Assembly (NCBI RefSeq): GCF_000714535.1
Contig: NZ_AUND01000012.1
Location: 310,001 to 374,000 of the forward strand
Length of the DNA stretch: 64,000 nucleotides
Reading direction: 5' to 3'
Source of the DNA: Thioclava pacifica DSM 10166
GTDB taxonomy: Bacteria; Pseudomonadota; Alphaproteobacteria; Rhodobacterales; Rhodobacteraceae
Both the position numbers and the translations under genes were made by a program. Below the pieces are notes generated by a model. It was not told where the DNA came from. It ran no database searches and worked only from the letters and a program-made list of their open reading frames with translations. Shown here one piece after another: positions 33,747 through 42,794 of the stretch; the stretch's first letter is position 1; every line of letters starts with the position of its first letter.

Positions 33747-34301
33747 ATGGCCGAGGATAAAAGCGCGGATATCGGACCGGACAAGTCGCTTCTCATCGTG
33801 GATGATGACGTGCCGTTCCTGACGCGGCTTGCCCGCGCGATGGAAAAACGCGGCTTCGAGACGCAGACTGCCGAAACCGTCGCCGCCGGACGCGCGATCG
33901 TTCAGTCCAATCCGCCCGCCTACGCGGTGATCGACCTGCGTCTCGAGGATGGCAACGGGCTCGATGTGGTCGAGGCGCTGCGTGAAAAGCGCGCCGACGC
34001 GCGGATCGTGGTGCTGACTGGCTATGGGGCGATTGCCACCGCCGTCGCCGCGGTGAAGATGGGCGCAACCGATTACATCGCCAAACCCGCCGATGCGACC
34101 GACGTGACCAACGCGCTTCTGGCCAAGGGCGAAACCGCCCCGCCGCCGCCGGAAAACCCGATGAGCGCCGATCGCGTTCGCTGGGAACATATCCAACGCG
34201 TTTACGAATTGTGCGACCGGAATGTCTCGGAAACCGCGCGTCGTCTGAATATGCATCGCCGCACGCTTCAGCGTATTCTGGCGAAACGCAGCCCGCGTTA
34301 A
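33747..34301 (+). CDS. regA: RegA/PrrA redox response regulator
   Basis: This 184-residue regulator has a receiver domain with phospho-acceptor D63 (YAVIDLRLED), T-site VVLTGYGAIATAV and K in YIAKPADA, then a proline linker (APPPPENP) and a Fis-type helix-turn-helix (NVSETARRLNMHRRTLQRIL). The C-terminal helix is the near-invariant RegA recognition helix. It is phosphorylated by RegB, encoded divergently. The stop is followed by an A-tract and an AT-rich stretch before hvrA. Confidence 0.97.
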   Translation: MAEDKSADIGPDKSLLIVDDDVPFLTRLARAMEKRGFETQTAETVAAGRAIVQSNPPAYAVIDLRLEDGNGLDVVEALREKRADARIVVLTGYGAIATAVAAVKMGATDYIAKPADATDVTNALLAKGETAPPPPENPMSADRVRWEHIQRVYELCDRNVSETARRLNMHRRTLQRILAKRSPR

Positions 34302-34341
34302 TTAAAAAAAAACCACTTGAAATTAAAGTTGGTATGTTATG

Positions 34342-34368
34342 AATGCTCCGGAAAAATTCCGGAGCATT
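34342..34368 (+). promoter_or_regulatory. 12-bp hairpin that covers the hvrA ribosome binding site
   Basis: AATGCTCCGGAA (34342-34353) pairs perfectly with 34357-34368 around an AAA loop. The right arm contains GGAG (34361-34364), spaced 8 nt from the hvrA ATG at 34373, so pairing would hide the Shine-Dalgarno. No U-tract follows, so it is a poor terminator. A TTGAAA/TATGAA promoter pair (about 34317-34343) may start a shorter transcript that lacks the left arm. Confidence 0.65.
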
Positions 34369-34372
34369 TCTC

Positions 34373-34678
34373 ATGAATCTCGAAACTATGAGCCTCGACG
34401 AACTGAAAACCCTGCGCAAACAGGTCGACAAGGCCATTGCCGGTTATGAAGACCGCAAGAAAAAAGAAGCGCTGGAACAGCTGGAAAAAGCAGCCCGCGA
34501 TATGGGGTTCTCGCTGGCGGAACTGACCGGTGGCTCGTCGAAACCGCGCCGGACAGTTGCTCCGAAATACGCAAATCCCGACGATGCCAGCCAGACCTGG
34601 ACCGGCCGTGGCCGCAAGCCGCGCTGGGTTGAAGCAGCGCTCGCAGCGGGTAAATCTCTGGACGATCTCGCGATTTAA
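34373..34678 (+). CDS. hvrA: HvrA, H-NS-family trans-acting regulator
   Basis: The 101-residue protein has an N-terminal coiled-coil oligomerisation region (LDELKTLRKQVDKAIAGYED) and the C-terminal H-NS DNA-binding core (KYANPDDASQTWTGRGRKPR). HvrA binds curved AT-rich DNA and, in Rhodobacter, modulates photosynthesis and nitrogen-fixation genes. It is the third gene of the senC-regA-hvrA group. The frame extends upstream to 34343, but that codon lies in the hairpin's left arm and has no ribosome binding site, so ATG 34373 is preferred. A strong terminator follows. Confidence 0.93.
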   Translation: MNLETMSLDELKTLRKQVDKAIAGYEDRKKKEALEQLEKAARDMGFSLAELTGGSSKPRRTVAPKYANPDDASQTWTGRGRKPRWVEAALAAGKSLDDLAI

Positions 34679-34697
34679 AATTCGCGCCAGAATTGAA

Positions 34698-34729
34698 AAT
34701 GCCCGCAATCCGCGGGCATTTTTATTTTT
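34698..34729. terminator. Terminator between hvrA and the converging HD-domain gene
   Basis: AATGCCCGC (34698-34706) pairs with GCGGGCATT (34712-34720); the loop is AATCC and the tail is TTTTTATTTTT. It serves hvrA and, through the A-run on the other side, can also stop the converging gene. Confidence 0.88.
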
Positions 34730-35313
34730 CAGATTTCCGCCAATAGCGCTTCGTGCCGCGCCGTATAATCCTTTCGGACTTCCGAAGGCGGGCGCAAATG
34801 AATTTTGAATCGCTCGGTAAATTCAGGGGCGATCTTGCCGAAAATCTTGTCGGCCTCCTGAGTCGAGAATCCCGCGATCTGTTCAGCCTCGAGCCGCGCG
34901 GAAACGATATCGGCCTTCTTGATCGCCCGCTTGATTTTCACTGGCAAAGCAGCAGGCAGGCCGAAGCGGATATGCACCGCCGCATCGAGCTTGGCGTCGA
35001 GTACACCATAGCCCTCGCCGATCGCGGCCTTTACCGGGCTGATCATGTCGCCCAGCACATATTCGGGCGCATCATGCAGCAGCGCCGCAAGTTTCCAGCG
35101 CGGGTCGATCTTCGGGTTCTGATAGGTGAAGATCTGTTCAACCAGAAGCGAATGCTCGGCCACCGAATAAGGCCAATCCCCGAAAGTCTGCCCGTTCCAG
35201 CGCGCCACGAAGGCCAGGCCGTGCGCGATATCCTCGATCTCGATATCGACAGGCGTCGGATCCAGAAGATCGAGCCTGCGCCCCGAAAGCATGCGTTGCC
35301 AGGCACGTTTCAT
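34729..35313 (-). CDS. HD-domain phosphohydrolase (YfbR-like)
   Basis: The ATG at 35313 gives 194 residues. An HD phosphohydrolase fold is indicated by SVAEHSLLV (first metal His), ALLHDAPEYVLGD (HD pair) and the later KKADIVSARLEAE. It resembles YfbR/YfdR-type nucleotidases that hydrolyse nucleoside 5'-monophosphates or dNMPs. Cytosolic. The N-terminal segment RMLSGRRLDLLDPTPVDIEI is the family's usual opening, supporting this start. The gene converges with hvrA and diverges from the secreted protein at 35465. Confidence 0.83.
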   Translation of the reverse strand: MKRAWQRMLSGRRLDLLDPTPVDIEIEDIAHGLAFVARWNGQTFGDWPYSVAEHSLLVEQIFTYQNPKIDPRWKLAALLHDAPEYVLGDMISPVKAAIGEGYGVLDAKLDAAVHIRFGLPAALPVKIKRAIKKADIVSARLEAEQIAGFSTQEADKIFGKIAPEFTERFKIHLRPPSEVRKDYTARHEALLAEI

Positions 35314-35403
35314 GAGAGCCTCTCTGAATGGGTATGACGGCGCATTGGCCGGGTTTTCCTGCACTACCCAAACCGCCCCCGCCTGTAAACGCCAGAGCCT
35401 TTG

Positions 35404-35428
35404 GGAACATTTTGTCGCACCCAGAGTT
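35404..35428 (+). promoter_or_regulatory. EcfG-like promoter before the secreted protein at 35465
   Basis: GGAAC (35404-35408) and GTT (35426-35428) are 17 nt apart, the same geometry as GGAAC-N16-CGTT with A for C at the first -10 base. It lies 37 bp upstream of the ATG, on the right strand. Confidence 0.55.
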
Positions 35429-35464
35429 TGCTTCCCGACACGGAGAGAAAAGGGGGGACGCATC

Positions 35465-35962
35465 ATGCACGCCTCGAAGACATCCATTCTTTTAGCCGGG
35501 ATCGCCATCGTTTCGATCCCAGCGACCATCGCGATCGCTAAGGTCACGAACGACATCGCCCCGCTGGAGAAAACCCCGCGGCAGATCATGCTCGACGGAT
35601 ATCAGGGTGACGGGCGTCCGATGGACGATATCGGCTCGAATATCCCCTATGGCGACCTGTCAGCTTTCGACAAGATCACGACGATCGGCGCCGCCCAAAG
35701 CCCCGATGTGCCCTATTGCGACCAGCGCGCGACTCTGCTGGAAACGCTCGATCACGATTTTGCGGAAAGCCCGCGCGTGAAGAAAGCTGTTGGCAAAAAT
35801 CGCTCGGTGGAGCTTTGGGCGTCATCTGTCATGGGCACCTGGACAGCGGTTTACACCCGCGCGGATGGTGTATCCTGCGTCGTCTCGTCGGGGATGGGCT
35901 GGGAGCAGGGAGACAATCCGGTTGCGCTGCTCCATCGCGAGGGAATTCTGCCCGCGGCGTGA
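35465..35962 (+). CDS. Small secreted protein of unknown function
   Basis: I do not recognise a named family. The 165-residue protein has a signal peptide or anchor (MHASKTSILLAGIAIVSIPA...) and a mature part with two cysteines, C91 or so in DVPYCDQRATLLETLDHDF and a second in GVSCVVSSGMGWE, likely forming a disulfide. The motif LWASSVMGTWTAVYTRADG precedes the second Cys. No catalytic motif is evident. An EcfG-like promoter upstream suggests induction by the general stress response. It is followed 75 bp later by ahcY, which likely has its own promoter. Confidence 0.7.
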   Translation: MHASKTSILLAGIAIVSIPATIAIAKVTNDIAPLEKTPRQIMLDGYQGDGRPMDDIGSNIPYGDLSAFDKITTIGAAQSPDVPYCDQRATLLETLDHDFAESPRVKKAVGKNRSVELWASSVMGTWTAVYTRADGVSCVVSSGMGWEQGDNPVALLHREGILPAA

Positions 35963-36037
35963 CGGCACGGCAGGTTTCATTGCCGGTTCACCATTGCGGT
36001 GCTACATAGCGCCCAAATTCAGATTTGGGAGCCGCAA

Positions 36038-37429
<1,392 letters not shown>

Positions 37430-37451
37430 TCGACGCGAATTTCGCTTCGAC

Positions 37452-37483
37452 AAGGCCGCGCCTTCGGGTGCGGCCTTTGTTTG
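37452..37483 (+). terminator. Rho-independent terminator after ahcY
   Basis: AAGGCCGC (37452-37459) pairs with GCGGCCTT (37470-37477) with a 10-nt loop and a short T-rich tail (TTTGTTTG), 22 nt past the stop. Confidence 0.8.
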
Positions 37484-37538
37484 TCGCAAGCGGGACTCCG
37501 CGTTAGGCTGCCTTATCCAACGGGTGAGGGAGGCGCGC

Positions 37539-37883
37539 GTGGAGCCGGAAGAGATGGCCGGGGTTTTCCGGCCCAGACTGGAAACCGAGCTTGCAGACCT
37601 GCGCTCGGACTCCGAAGACACCGCCGAGGCGCGCAAACCGGTCGAGCTGGATCAGCAAAGCGTCGGGCGACTGTCGCGGATGGATGCGATGCAGAACCAG
37701 GCGATGGCCAATGCGCTCGATGCACGGCGTCATGCCCGTATCTCCGCGATCGAAGCCGCGCTGGCCCGGATCGAGGAGGGTGAATTCGGCTATTGCGACA
37801 GCTGCGGTGAGCCGATCCCCCTCCGCCGGCTTGAACTCGATCCGACCTTCACTCAATGCGTCTCGTGTCGTGGGGGAAAGTGA
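37539..37883 (+). CDS. DksA/TraR-type C4 zinc-finger protein
   Basis: A GTG at 37539 is preceded by a strong ribosome binding site (GAGGGAGG, 5-nt spacing) and gives 114 residues; a GTG at 37524 is a weaker alternative. The middle is a helical hairpin (MDAMQNQAMANALDARRHAR) and the C-terminus is a C4 zinc finger (CDSC then CVSC, 17 residues apart). The family binds the RNA polymerase secondary channel with or without ppGpp. It is shorter than E. coli DksA and lacks the DxxDxA tip motif, so it is closer to the TraR/YbiI group. Confidence 0.85.
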   Translation: MEPEEMAGVFRPRLETELADLRSDSEDTAEARKPVELDQQSVGRLSRMDAMQNQAMANALDARRHARISAIEAALARIEEGEFGYCDSCGEPIPLRRLELDPTFTQCVSCRGGK

Positions 37884-37982
37884 CTCGGCTTTTCCCAAGA
37901 TTTTGGCTTTGTAATTTCTGGCGCTGGGCTTACCCTGCGCCTGCCTCGGCTTCAGAGGACACAATTATTACAGGTGGGACTT

Positions 37983-38324
37983 ATGGGAAAAAGAGACGAG
38001 CTGATCGAAAAATATGCCGACGATCTGAAGAACAAGTGCGGCATGACCCCCGACATGGATCTTCTGACCAAGGTGACGATCGGCTGCGGCCCGTCGATCT
38101 ATGATGCCGACGCGTCGACCGTGGCCGGTTCGGACAAGGGCGAGCTCGAAACCGTGAAAAACAATTTCCTCGTCAAGAAGCTCGGCCTCGCGGATGGCCC
38201 CGAGCTGATGGATGCGATCGACAGCGTCATCGAGACCTATGGCCGTTCGGAGCGCAACAAGTATCGCGCCGTGGTCTATTACATGCTGACCAAGCATTTC
38301 GGCAAAGAAAGCGTCTACGCCTGA
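37983..38324 (+). CDS. DUF2853 family protein
   Basis: The ATG at 37983 gives 113 residues (GKRDELIEKYADDLKNKCG at the N-terminus; YRAVVYYMLTKHFGKESVYA at the C-terminus), which matches the DUF2853 family. It is a small, soluble, helical protein of unknown function. An AGGTGGGA ribosome binding site lies just upstream. It is followed by a strong terminator and looks monocistronic. Confidence 0.82.
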   Translation: MGKRDELIEKYADDLKNKCGMTPDMDLLTKVTIGCGPSIYDADASTVAGSDKGELETVKNNFLVKKLGLADGPELMDAIDSVIETYGRSERNKYRAVVYYMLTKHFGKESVYA

Positions 38325-38349
38325 GCGGACGCCTTTTGAGCCATGCATT

Positions 38350-38376
38350 CGGCCCGGGGTTTCCCGGGCCGTTTTC
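38350..38376 (+). terminator. Terminator between the DUF2853 gene and the converging enoyl-CoA hydratase
   Basis: CGGCCCGGG (38350-38358) pairs with CCCGGGCCG (38363-38371) with a GTTT loop and a TTTTC tail. Confidence 0.87.
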
Positions 38377-38378
38377 GT

Positions 38379-38996
38379 TCAGGGGATAAGCGCCTTGATC
38401 CCCGCGACATGCGACGGCTTGGCCCCGCGCGCATCCGCCGCGAGCCCCGTCACAGTCTCCATCAGCGCCTCGGGGGTCACGATGCGGTCGATCAGCCCCC
38501 AGCCCAACGCCTCCTCGGCCTCGACCTTCTGACCCGCCATCAGGATCATCTTCGCTCGCGCGGGCCCGATCAGCGCGGCCATGCGCGGCGGATCGGATGG
38601 CTGCGGCAGGAACCCGAGCTTCATCACCGGGTAGAAGAACTTGGCGCCGGGCACCGCGATCCGCAGATCGCAGGCGAGCACCATCCCCATCGCGCCGCCC
38701 GCCAGCGTGCCGTTGAGCGCGGCGATCGTCAGGCAGGGCAGTGCCGCGATCGCACCCGAGAGCCGCTCCCAAACCGGATCGGTCGCCAGCGTGCCACTGC
38801 GGGCCTCTTCCAGATCAGCCCCCGCGGAGAACACTTTCCCAGTGCCCGTCAGCACGAAAACCCGCGCCTCCTCGGCCTTGGCGCGCTCGGCGAGATCGGC
38901 GATTTCACTCAGCATCGCCTGCGTCAGAGAATTGGCCTTTTCGGGCCGGTCAATCGTCACGGTCCAAAGCCCGTCCTCGATCTGGTGGCGGATCAT
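38379..38996 (-). CDS. Enoyl-CoA hydratase/isomerase family protein
   Basis: I chose the ATG at 38996 (205 aa) because GGGAGA lies 5 nt upstream and the protein then opens MIRHQIEDGLWTVTIDRPEKANSL, as family members do; ATG 39017 is possible and would add 7 residues. Crotonase-fold motifs are FSAGADLEEA, ALNGTLAGGAMGMVLACDLRIA and the oxyanion-hole glycines in LAGGAMG. The usual second catalytic Glu of enoyl-CoA hydratases is not obvious, so it may be an isomerase or another crotonase activity. It is shorter than the usual 255-260 residues. Confidence 0.83.
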   Translation of the reverse strand: MIRHQIEDGLWTVTIDRPEKANSLTQAMLSEIADLAERAKAEEARVFVLTGTGKVFSAGADLEEARSGTLATDPVWERLSGAIAALPCLTIAALNGTLAGGAMGMVLACDLRIAVPGAKFFYPVMKLGFLPQPSDPPRMAALIGPARAKMILMAGQKVEAEEALGWGLIDRIVTPEALMETVTGLAADARGAKPSHVAGIKALIP

Positions 38997-39110
38997 CACA
39001 ATCTCCCGCTTTGCCATCTTCCCTTCGATCTAACAGCGATACCGGGCCTTGACCATTGCGCATCCCCACGGGAGGATGAGCCGATTTTGTTTCTATCGAA
39101 AGGTATCGTC

Positions 39111-40598
39111 ATGTCCTGGTTGAAACCCGCCGGAACCGGCGCGGTGATTTTCACGCTTCTCTCGACCACTGCCGGTTTCGCGGATGTCACGCCCGAGCAG
39201 GTTTGGGAAGGCTGGCAGGAAGGCTATCAGAGCTACGGCTATGACGTGATGGTCGGCAGCTCCGACCGCAGCGGCGATACGCTTACCATCACCGATGTGA
39301 AGCTCACGAACGAGATGGACGGTACCAGCTTTGCAATGACGATCCCCGAGCTGAAACTGCGCGACCGCGGCGATGGCACGGTCGAAGCGACGATGTCGGA
39401 AAAGATGACCGGCGTCGCAAGCTCGGACCTGCCCGATCAACCGGCGCTGTCGCTTGATATGGTGATGACGCAGACCGATAGCTCGGTCGTGGTCTCGGGT
39501 ACGCCCGAGGACATGATTTACACCATCGACGCACCCAAGGTGACCATGGAGATGGACCAGAGCGGCGATGCCGGCGATCAGGCGATCCCGGTCAAGGTCT
39601 GGCTCTCGATGGAAAACACGACCGGCACCTACGAGATGAAGATGGGCGAGGCACATGACGTGACCTCGGCGCTCAAGACCGGTCTGGTGAAATTCACCGC
39701 CTCGGGGGCCGATCCCGAAGGGGGTGGCACCTTCACGCTCGATGGGCAGGTCTCGGATATCACCTATGACGGTCGCTTCGTGCTGCCCAACGGCGTTCCG
39801 ATGGAGAAGCTCGACGAGGCGCTCAATGCCGGGGCGAATATCCAGGTCGCGCTGAAATATGCGGGCTCGGAATATGCCATGAACGTGGACAGTCCCGACG
39901 GGCCGGTTTCGCAGAAGACCACCGACAATGGCGGCACGCTCGATATCGGCATGTCGAAGGACGGCATTCACCTCGCCGGCACGAGCGACGGCAGCGAGGT
40001 CCAGATGACCACGAAAGAGCTGCCCTTCCCGATCAATCTCGCACTGGAATCGGCCAATATGGATTTCGCGATGCCGGTGTCGAAAGGCGATGCAGAGCAG
40101 GATTTCAAAGCGAAGTTCGCGCTCAACGGGCTGACCGTTTCGGATGACCTGTGGAACATGTTCGATCCGGGCCAGAACCTGCCGCGCGATCCGGCAACGC
40201 TGAAGATCGACGTGACCGGCAAGATGCAACTGACCGACGATCTCTTCTCGCCGGCCGTCGCCGCCATGCCCGTGCCGCCGATGCAGGTGAACTCGGTCGA
40301 CATCAAGGACGTGCACCTCTCCGTCGTCGGCGCGGAGCTTAACGGCTCTGGCGCGTTGGAAATCCAGAATGGCGGGCCGGTGCCGATGCCCAAGGGCGCG
40401 ATCGACCTCAGCCTGACCGGGGCAAACGCGCTGATGGACAAGCTTGTCGCAATGGGTCTGGTTCCGCAGGACCAGATCATGTTCGGCCGCATGATGCTGG
40501 GGCTTTACGCCAAGCCGACCGGCGATGACGCCTATGAATCGAAGGTCGAGTTCAAGGATGGTGGGGAAATCCTCGTCAACGGCCAGCGCGTCCAGTAA
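39111..40598 (+). CDS. DUF2125 family secreted protein
   Basis: This 495-residue protein has a signal peptide (AGTGAVIFTLLSTTAGFA) and a mature part rich in beta-strands. The C-terminus (VAMGLVPQDQIMFGRMMLGL, then the ILVNGQRVQ ending) is the DUF2125 signature. Members are periplasmic, about 330-500 residues long, and of unknown function, found in alphaproteobacteria. The start is ATG 39111; earlier in-frame codons lie in the gap with the enoyl-CoA hydratase gene. It is followed by a hairpin before pmbA and is probably a separate transcript from it. Confidence 0.82.
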   Translation: MSWLKPAGTGAVIFTLLSTTAGFADVTPEQVWEGWQEGYQSYGYDVMVGSSDRSGDTLTITDVKLTNEMDGTSFAMTIPELKLRDRGDGTVEATMSEKMTGVASSDLPDQPALSLDMVMTQTDSSVVVSGTPEDMIYTIDAPKVTMEMDQSGDAGDQAIPVKVWLSMENTTGTYEMKMGEAHDVTSALKTGLVKFTASGADPEGGGTFTLDGQVSDITYDGRFVLPNGVPMEKLDEALNAGANIQVALKYAGSEYAMNVDSPDGPVSQKTTDNGGTLDIGMSKDGIHLAGTSDGSEVQMTTKELPFPINLALESANMDFAMPVSKGDAEQDFKAKFALNGLTVSDDLWNMFDPGQNLPRDPATLKIDVTGKMQLTDDLFSPAVAAMPVPPMQVNSVDIKDVHLSVVGAELNGSGALEIQNGGPVPMPKGAIDLSLTGANALMDKLVAMGLVPQDQIMFGRMMLGLYAKPTGDDAYESKVEFKDGGEILVNGQRVQ

Positions 40599-40617
40599 GG
40601 ACAATACATAACGGCGC

Positions 40618-40656
40618 GGAGCCGTCCGGGACACCCGGGCGGCTCCGGTCTTTCTC
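40618..40656 (+). terminator. Long GC hairpin between the DUF2125 gene and pmbA
   Basis: A 13-bp stem (GGAGCCGTCCGGG, 40618-40630; CCCGGGCGGCTCC, 40634-40646, one G-T pair) with a 3-nt loop is followed by GGTCTTTCTC. The U-tract is weak, so partial termination is likely. Confidence 0.65.
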
Positions 40657-40667
40657 AAGAGGTGGAA

Positions 40668-42017
40668 ATGTCCGAGCAGTCCCTGTCCGATCTGACCCAG
40701 GCGCTTCTGGAAGCTGCGAAACGCGCTGGCGCCCCTGCGGCGGATGCGATCGCGGTGGACGGACGGTCGGTCGCGATCGACGTGCGCGAAGGCAAGCTCG
40801 AACAGGCCGAACGCTCCGAAGGGATCGAGATCGGTCTGCGCGTGCTCTTTGGCGGCAAGCAAGCCTGCGTGTCCGCCTCTGATATTTCCAGCCGCACCCT
40901 TGACGAGATGGCCCAGCGCGCGGTCGCGATGGCGCAAGAAGCGCCCGACGATCCCTTTGCCGGTCTCGCCGATCCAACGCAGCTATCGGCCACTCGCGAT
41001 GCCGCGGGGATGGAACTGGCCGATCCAAGCGCCGAGCCCTCCGCCGCCGATCTGCAACGCGATGCCTTGGAAGCCGAAGCGGCGGCATTGACTGTCGAGG
41101 GCGTCTCGCAGGTGCAATCCGCATCGGCCGCCTATTCCTACCGCCGGATGCATCTCGCCGCCTCGAACGGTTTCGCAGGCGGATACGATCGCAGTGCGCG
41201 ATCGGTTTCGGCAGTCGCGATCTCGGGCGAAGGCCTGTCGATGGAGCGCGATTGGGCCGCCGAAAGCCGTGTGTTCCAAGCCGATCTGCCCAGCGCGCGC
41301 GAGGTTGGCCAACTGGCAGGCGAGCGTGCCGTGGCCCGCGCCAATCCCCGCCGCCCGAAAACCGGCGCCTATCCGGTCCTGATCGACGAGCGTGTCTCGG
41401 GCAGCCTGATCGGGCATCTGCTTTCGGCAATCAACGGCCAGTCGATCGCGCGCGGAGCCTCCTGGCTGCGCGATGCGATGGATCAGCCGGTGCTTCCCGA
41501 TCATCTCTCGCTAAGCGAGGAACCCCATCGCAAGCGCGTCTCTGGCTCACGCCCCTTCGACGCCGAAGGCCTGCCGACTGCGCGCCGGATGATCGTCGAG
41601 AACGGCGTTTTGAAAGGCTGGACGCTCGACTTGGCCACCGCGCGCAAGCTGGGACTGCAATCGACCGCCAATGCCGGTCGCGGAACGTCAGCGCCACCTT
41701 CGCCCGGGGTCGGTAACGTCACCCTGACCCAAGGCGACCAGAGCCGCGAGGATCTGCTGGCCGAGATGGGCACCGGGCTTCTGGTGACATCTTTCATCGG
41801 CGCAACGATCAACCCCAATACGGGCGATTACTCTCGCGGGGCCTCGGGCTATTGGGTCGAGAATGGCGTGCCGGTCTATCCGGTCAATGAATGCACGATC
41901 GCGGGCAACCTGCGCGAGATGCTGCGCAGCCTGCGGCCCGCCAACGATGCGCGCCTGCACCTGAGCCATATCGTGCCCTCGCTGCTTCTCGAAGGGATGA
42001 CGCTTGCCGGAGACTGA
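40668..42017 (+). CDS. pmbA: PmbA/TldE metalloprotease subunit
   Basis: The ATG at 40668, preceded by AGAGGTGG, gives 449 residues of the PmbA/TldE family, e.g. SAAYSYRRMHLAASNGFAGG, PVLIDERVSGSLIGHLLSA and the C-terminal STANAGRGTSAPPSPG and NPNTGDYSRGASGYWVENG. The HExxxH metal motif that marks TldD is absent, as expected for TldE. TldD/TldE degrade peptides and mature modified peptides such as microcin B17 and CcdA. TldD is not encoded in this window. The stop overlaps the next gene by 14 nt. Confidence 0.93.
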   Translation: MSEQSLSDLTQALLEAAKRAGAPAADAIAVDGRSVAIDVREGKLEQAERSEGIEIGLRVLFGGKQACVSASDISSRTLDEMAQRAVAMAQEAPDDPFAGLADPTQLSATRDAAGMELADPSAEPSAADLQRDALEAEAAALTVEGVSQVQSASAAYSYRRMHLAASNGFAGGYDRSARSVSAVAISGEGLSMERDWAAESRVFQADLPSAREVGQLAGERAVARANPRRPKTGAYPVLIDERVSGSLIGHLLSAINGQSIARGASWLRDAMDQPVLPDHLSLSEEPHRKRVSGSRPFDAEGLPTARRMIVENGVLKGWTLDLATARKLGLQSTANAGRGTSAPPSPGVGNVTLTQGDQSREDLLAEMGTGLLVTSFIGATINPNTGDYSRGASGYWVENGVPVYPVNECTIAGNLREMLRSLRPANDARLHLSHIVPSLLLEGMTLAGD

Positions 42018-42789
42018 TCTGACGCTGCTGACCGAGGCCGCGAAGGAGGCCGGGAAGCTCGCCCTGAAATACTGGAAGAAAGCACCGGCCTCTTGGGAAA
42101 AGGATGACGGGGCAGGCCCTGTGTCCGAGGCCGATCTCGCGGTGAATGCCCAACTCGAAGAGCATCTGCGCGGCGCGCGGCCCGATTACGGCTGGCTGTC
42201 CGAGGAAAGCGCGGACGATCCGGCGCGGCTTGCAGCGCCCGCGACCTTCATCGTCGATCCGATCGATGGCACCCGCGCCTTTCTCAACGATGATGGCAGT
42301 TTCGCCCATGCGCTTGCGGTCGCGCGCGGCGGCGAGGTCGTTGCGGGTGTGGTGCACCTTCCCGTTCACGACCTCACCTACACCGCGACAATTGACGGCC
42401 CGGCGCTGCTCAATGGCGTGCCGATTGCGCCAGGCGCGCGCGCTGAACTTGAGGGGGCGACCGTGCTCACCTCGAAGCTCTCGGACAATCCGACCCACTG
42501 GCGGCATGGTCTACCGGGCTACAAGCGCAGCTTCCGCTCATCGCTCGCCTGGCGTCTTTGCCTCGTGGCCGAGGGCAAGTTCGATGCGACGATTTCCCTG
42601 CGCAAGGCCTGGGAATGGGATATCGCCGCGGCCAGCCTGATCGCGCAACGCGCGGGGCTGCTGGCGACGGACCGGCATGGAAAGGATCTGCACTTCAATC
42701 GCGCGCCGCCGCTTTCGAACGGTGTGATCGTCTCGAATGCGAAGCTGCATGCCGCATTTCTCGAAAACCTCGCTTTCTGGCCGGAATAG
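42004..42789 (+). CDS. cysQ: Inositol monophosphatase-family enzyme, probably 3'(2'),5'-bisphosphate nucleotidase
   Basis: A TTG start at 42004, overlapping the pmbA stop and preceded by GAAGGGA, gives 261 residues. Metal-site motifs of the IMPase fold are present: WLSEESADD, FIVDPIDGTRAF and AWEWDIAAAS. CysQ removes the 3' phosphate from PAP or PAPS made in sulfate assimilation; the family also includes inositol monophosphatases. The gene order pmbA-cysQ recurs in related genomes. The stop codon lies within a copy of the dispersed ATAGAG motif. No better ATG start exists downstream before the first motif. Confidence 0.82.
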   Translation: MPETDLTLLTEAAKEAGKLALKYWKKAPASWEKDDGAGPVSEADLAVNAQLEEHLRGARPDYGWLSEESADDPARLAAPATFIVDPIDGTRAFLNDDGSFAHALAVARGGEVVAGVVHLPVHDLTYTATIDGPALLNGVPIAPGARAELEGATVLTSKLSDNPTHWRHGLPGYKRSFRSSLAWRLCLVAEGKFDATISLRKAWEWDIAAASLIAQRAGLLATDRHGKDLHFNRAPPLSNGVIVSNAKLHAAFLENLAFWPE

Positions 42790-42794
42790 AGCCT
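42786..42794 (+). repeat. Dispersed ATAGAG motif, copy 7
   Basis: GGAATAGAGCCT spans the cysQ-like stop codon (TAG) and the short gap to nrsF. Confidence 0.6.

Noticed and set aside
34343-34372. Upstream start for hvrA at 34343
   Set aside because: The codon lies in the left arm of the hairpin with no ribosome binding site; the extra ten residues are not part of the H-NS family N-terminus.
35963-36037. Possible SAH or SAM-SAH riboswitch before ahcY
   Set aside because: The 75-bp leader has only a short CGGCA/TGCCG hairpin. I cannot fit the conserved core of either class.
39093-40937. Open frame of 614 codons antisense to the DUF2125 gene and pmbA
   Set aside because: It crosses a hairpin and two real genes; no motif in the product.
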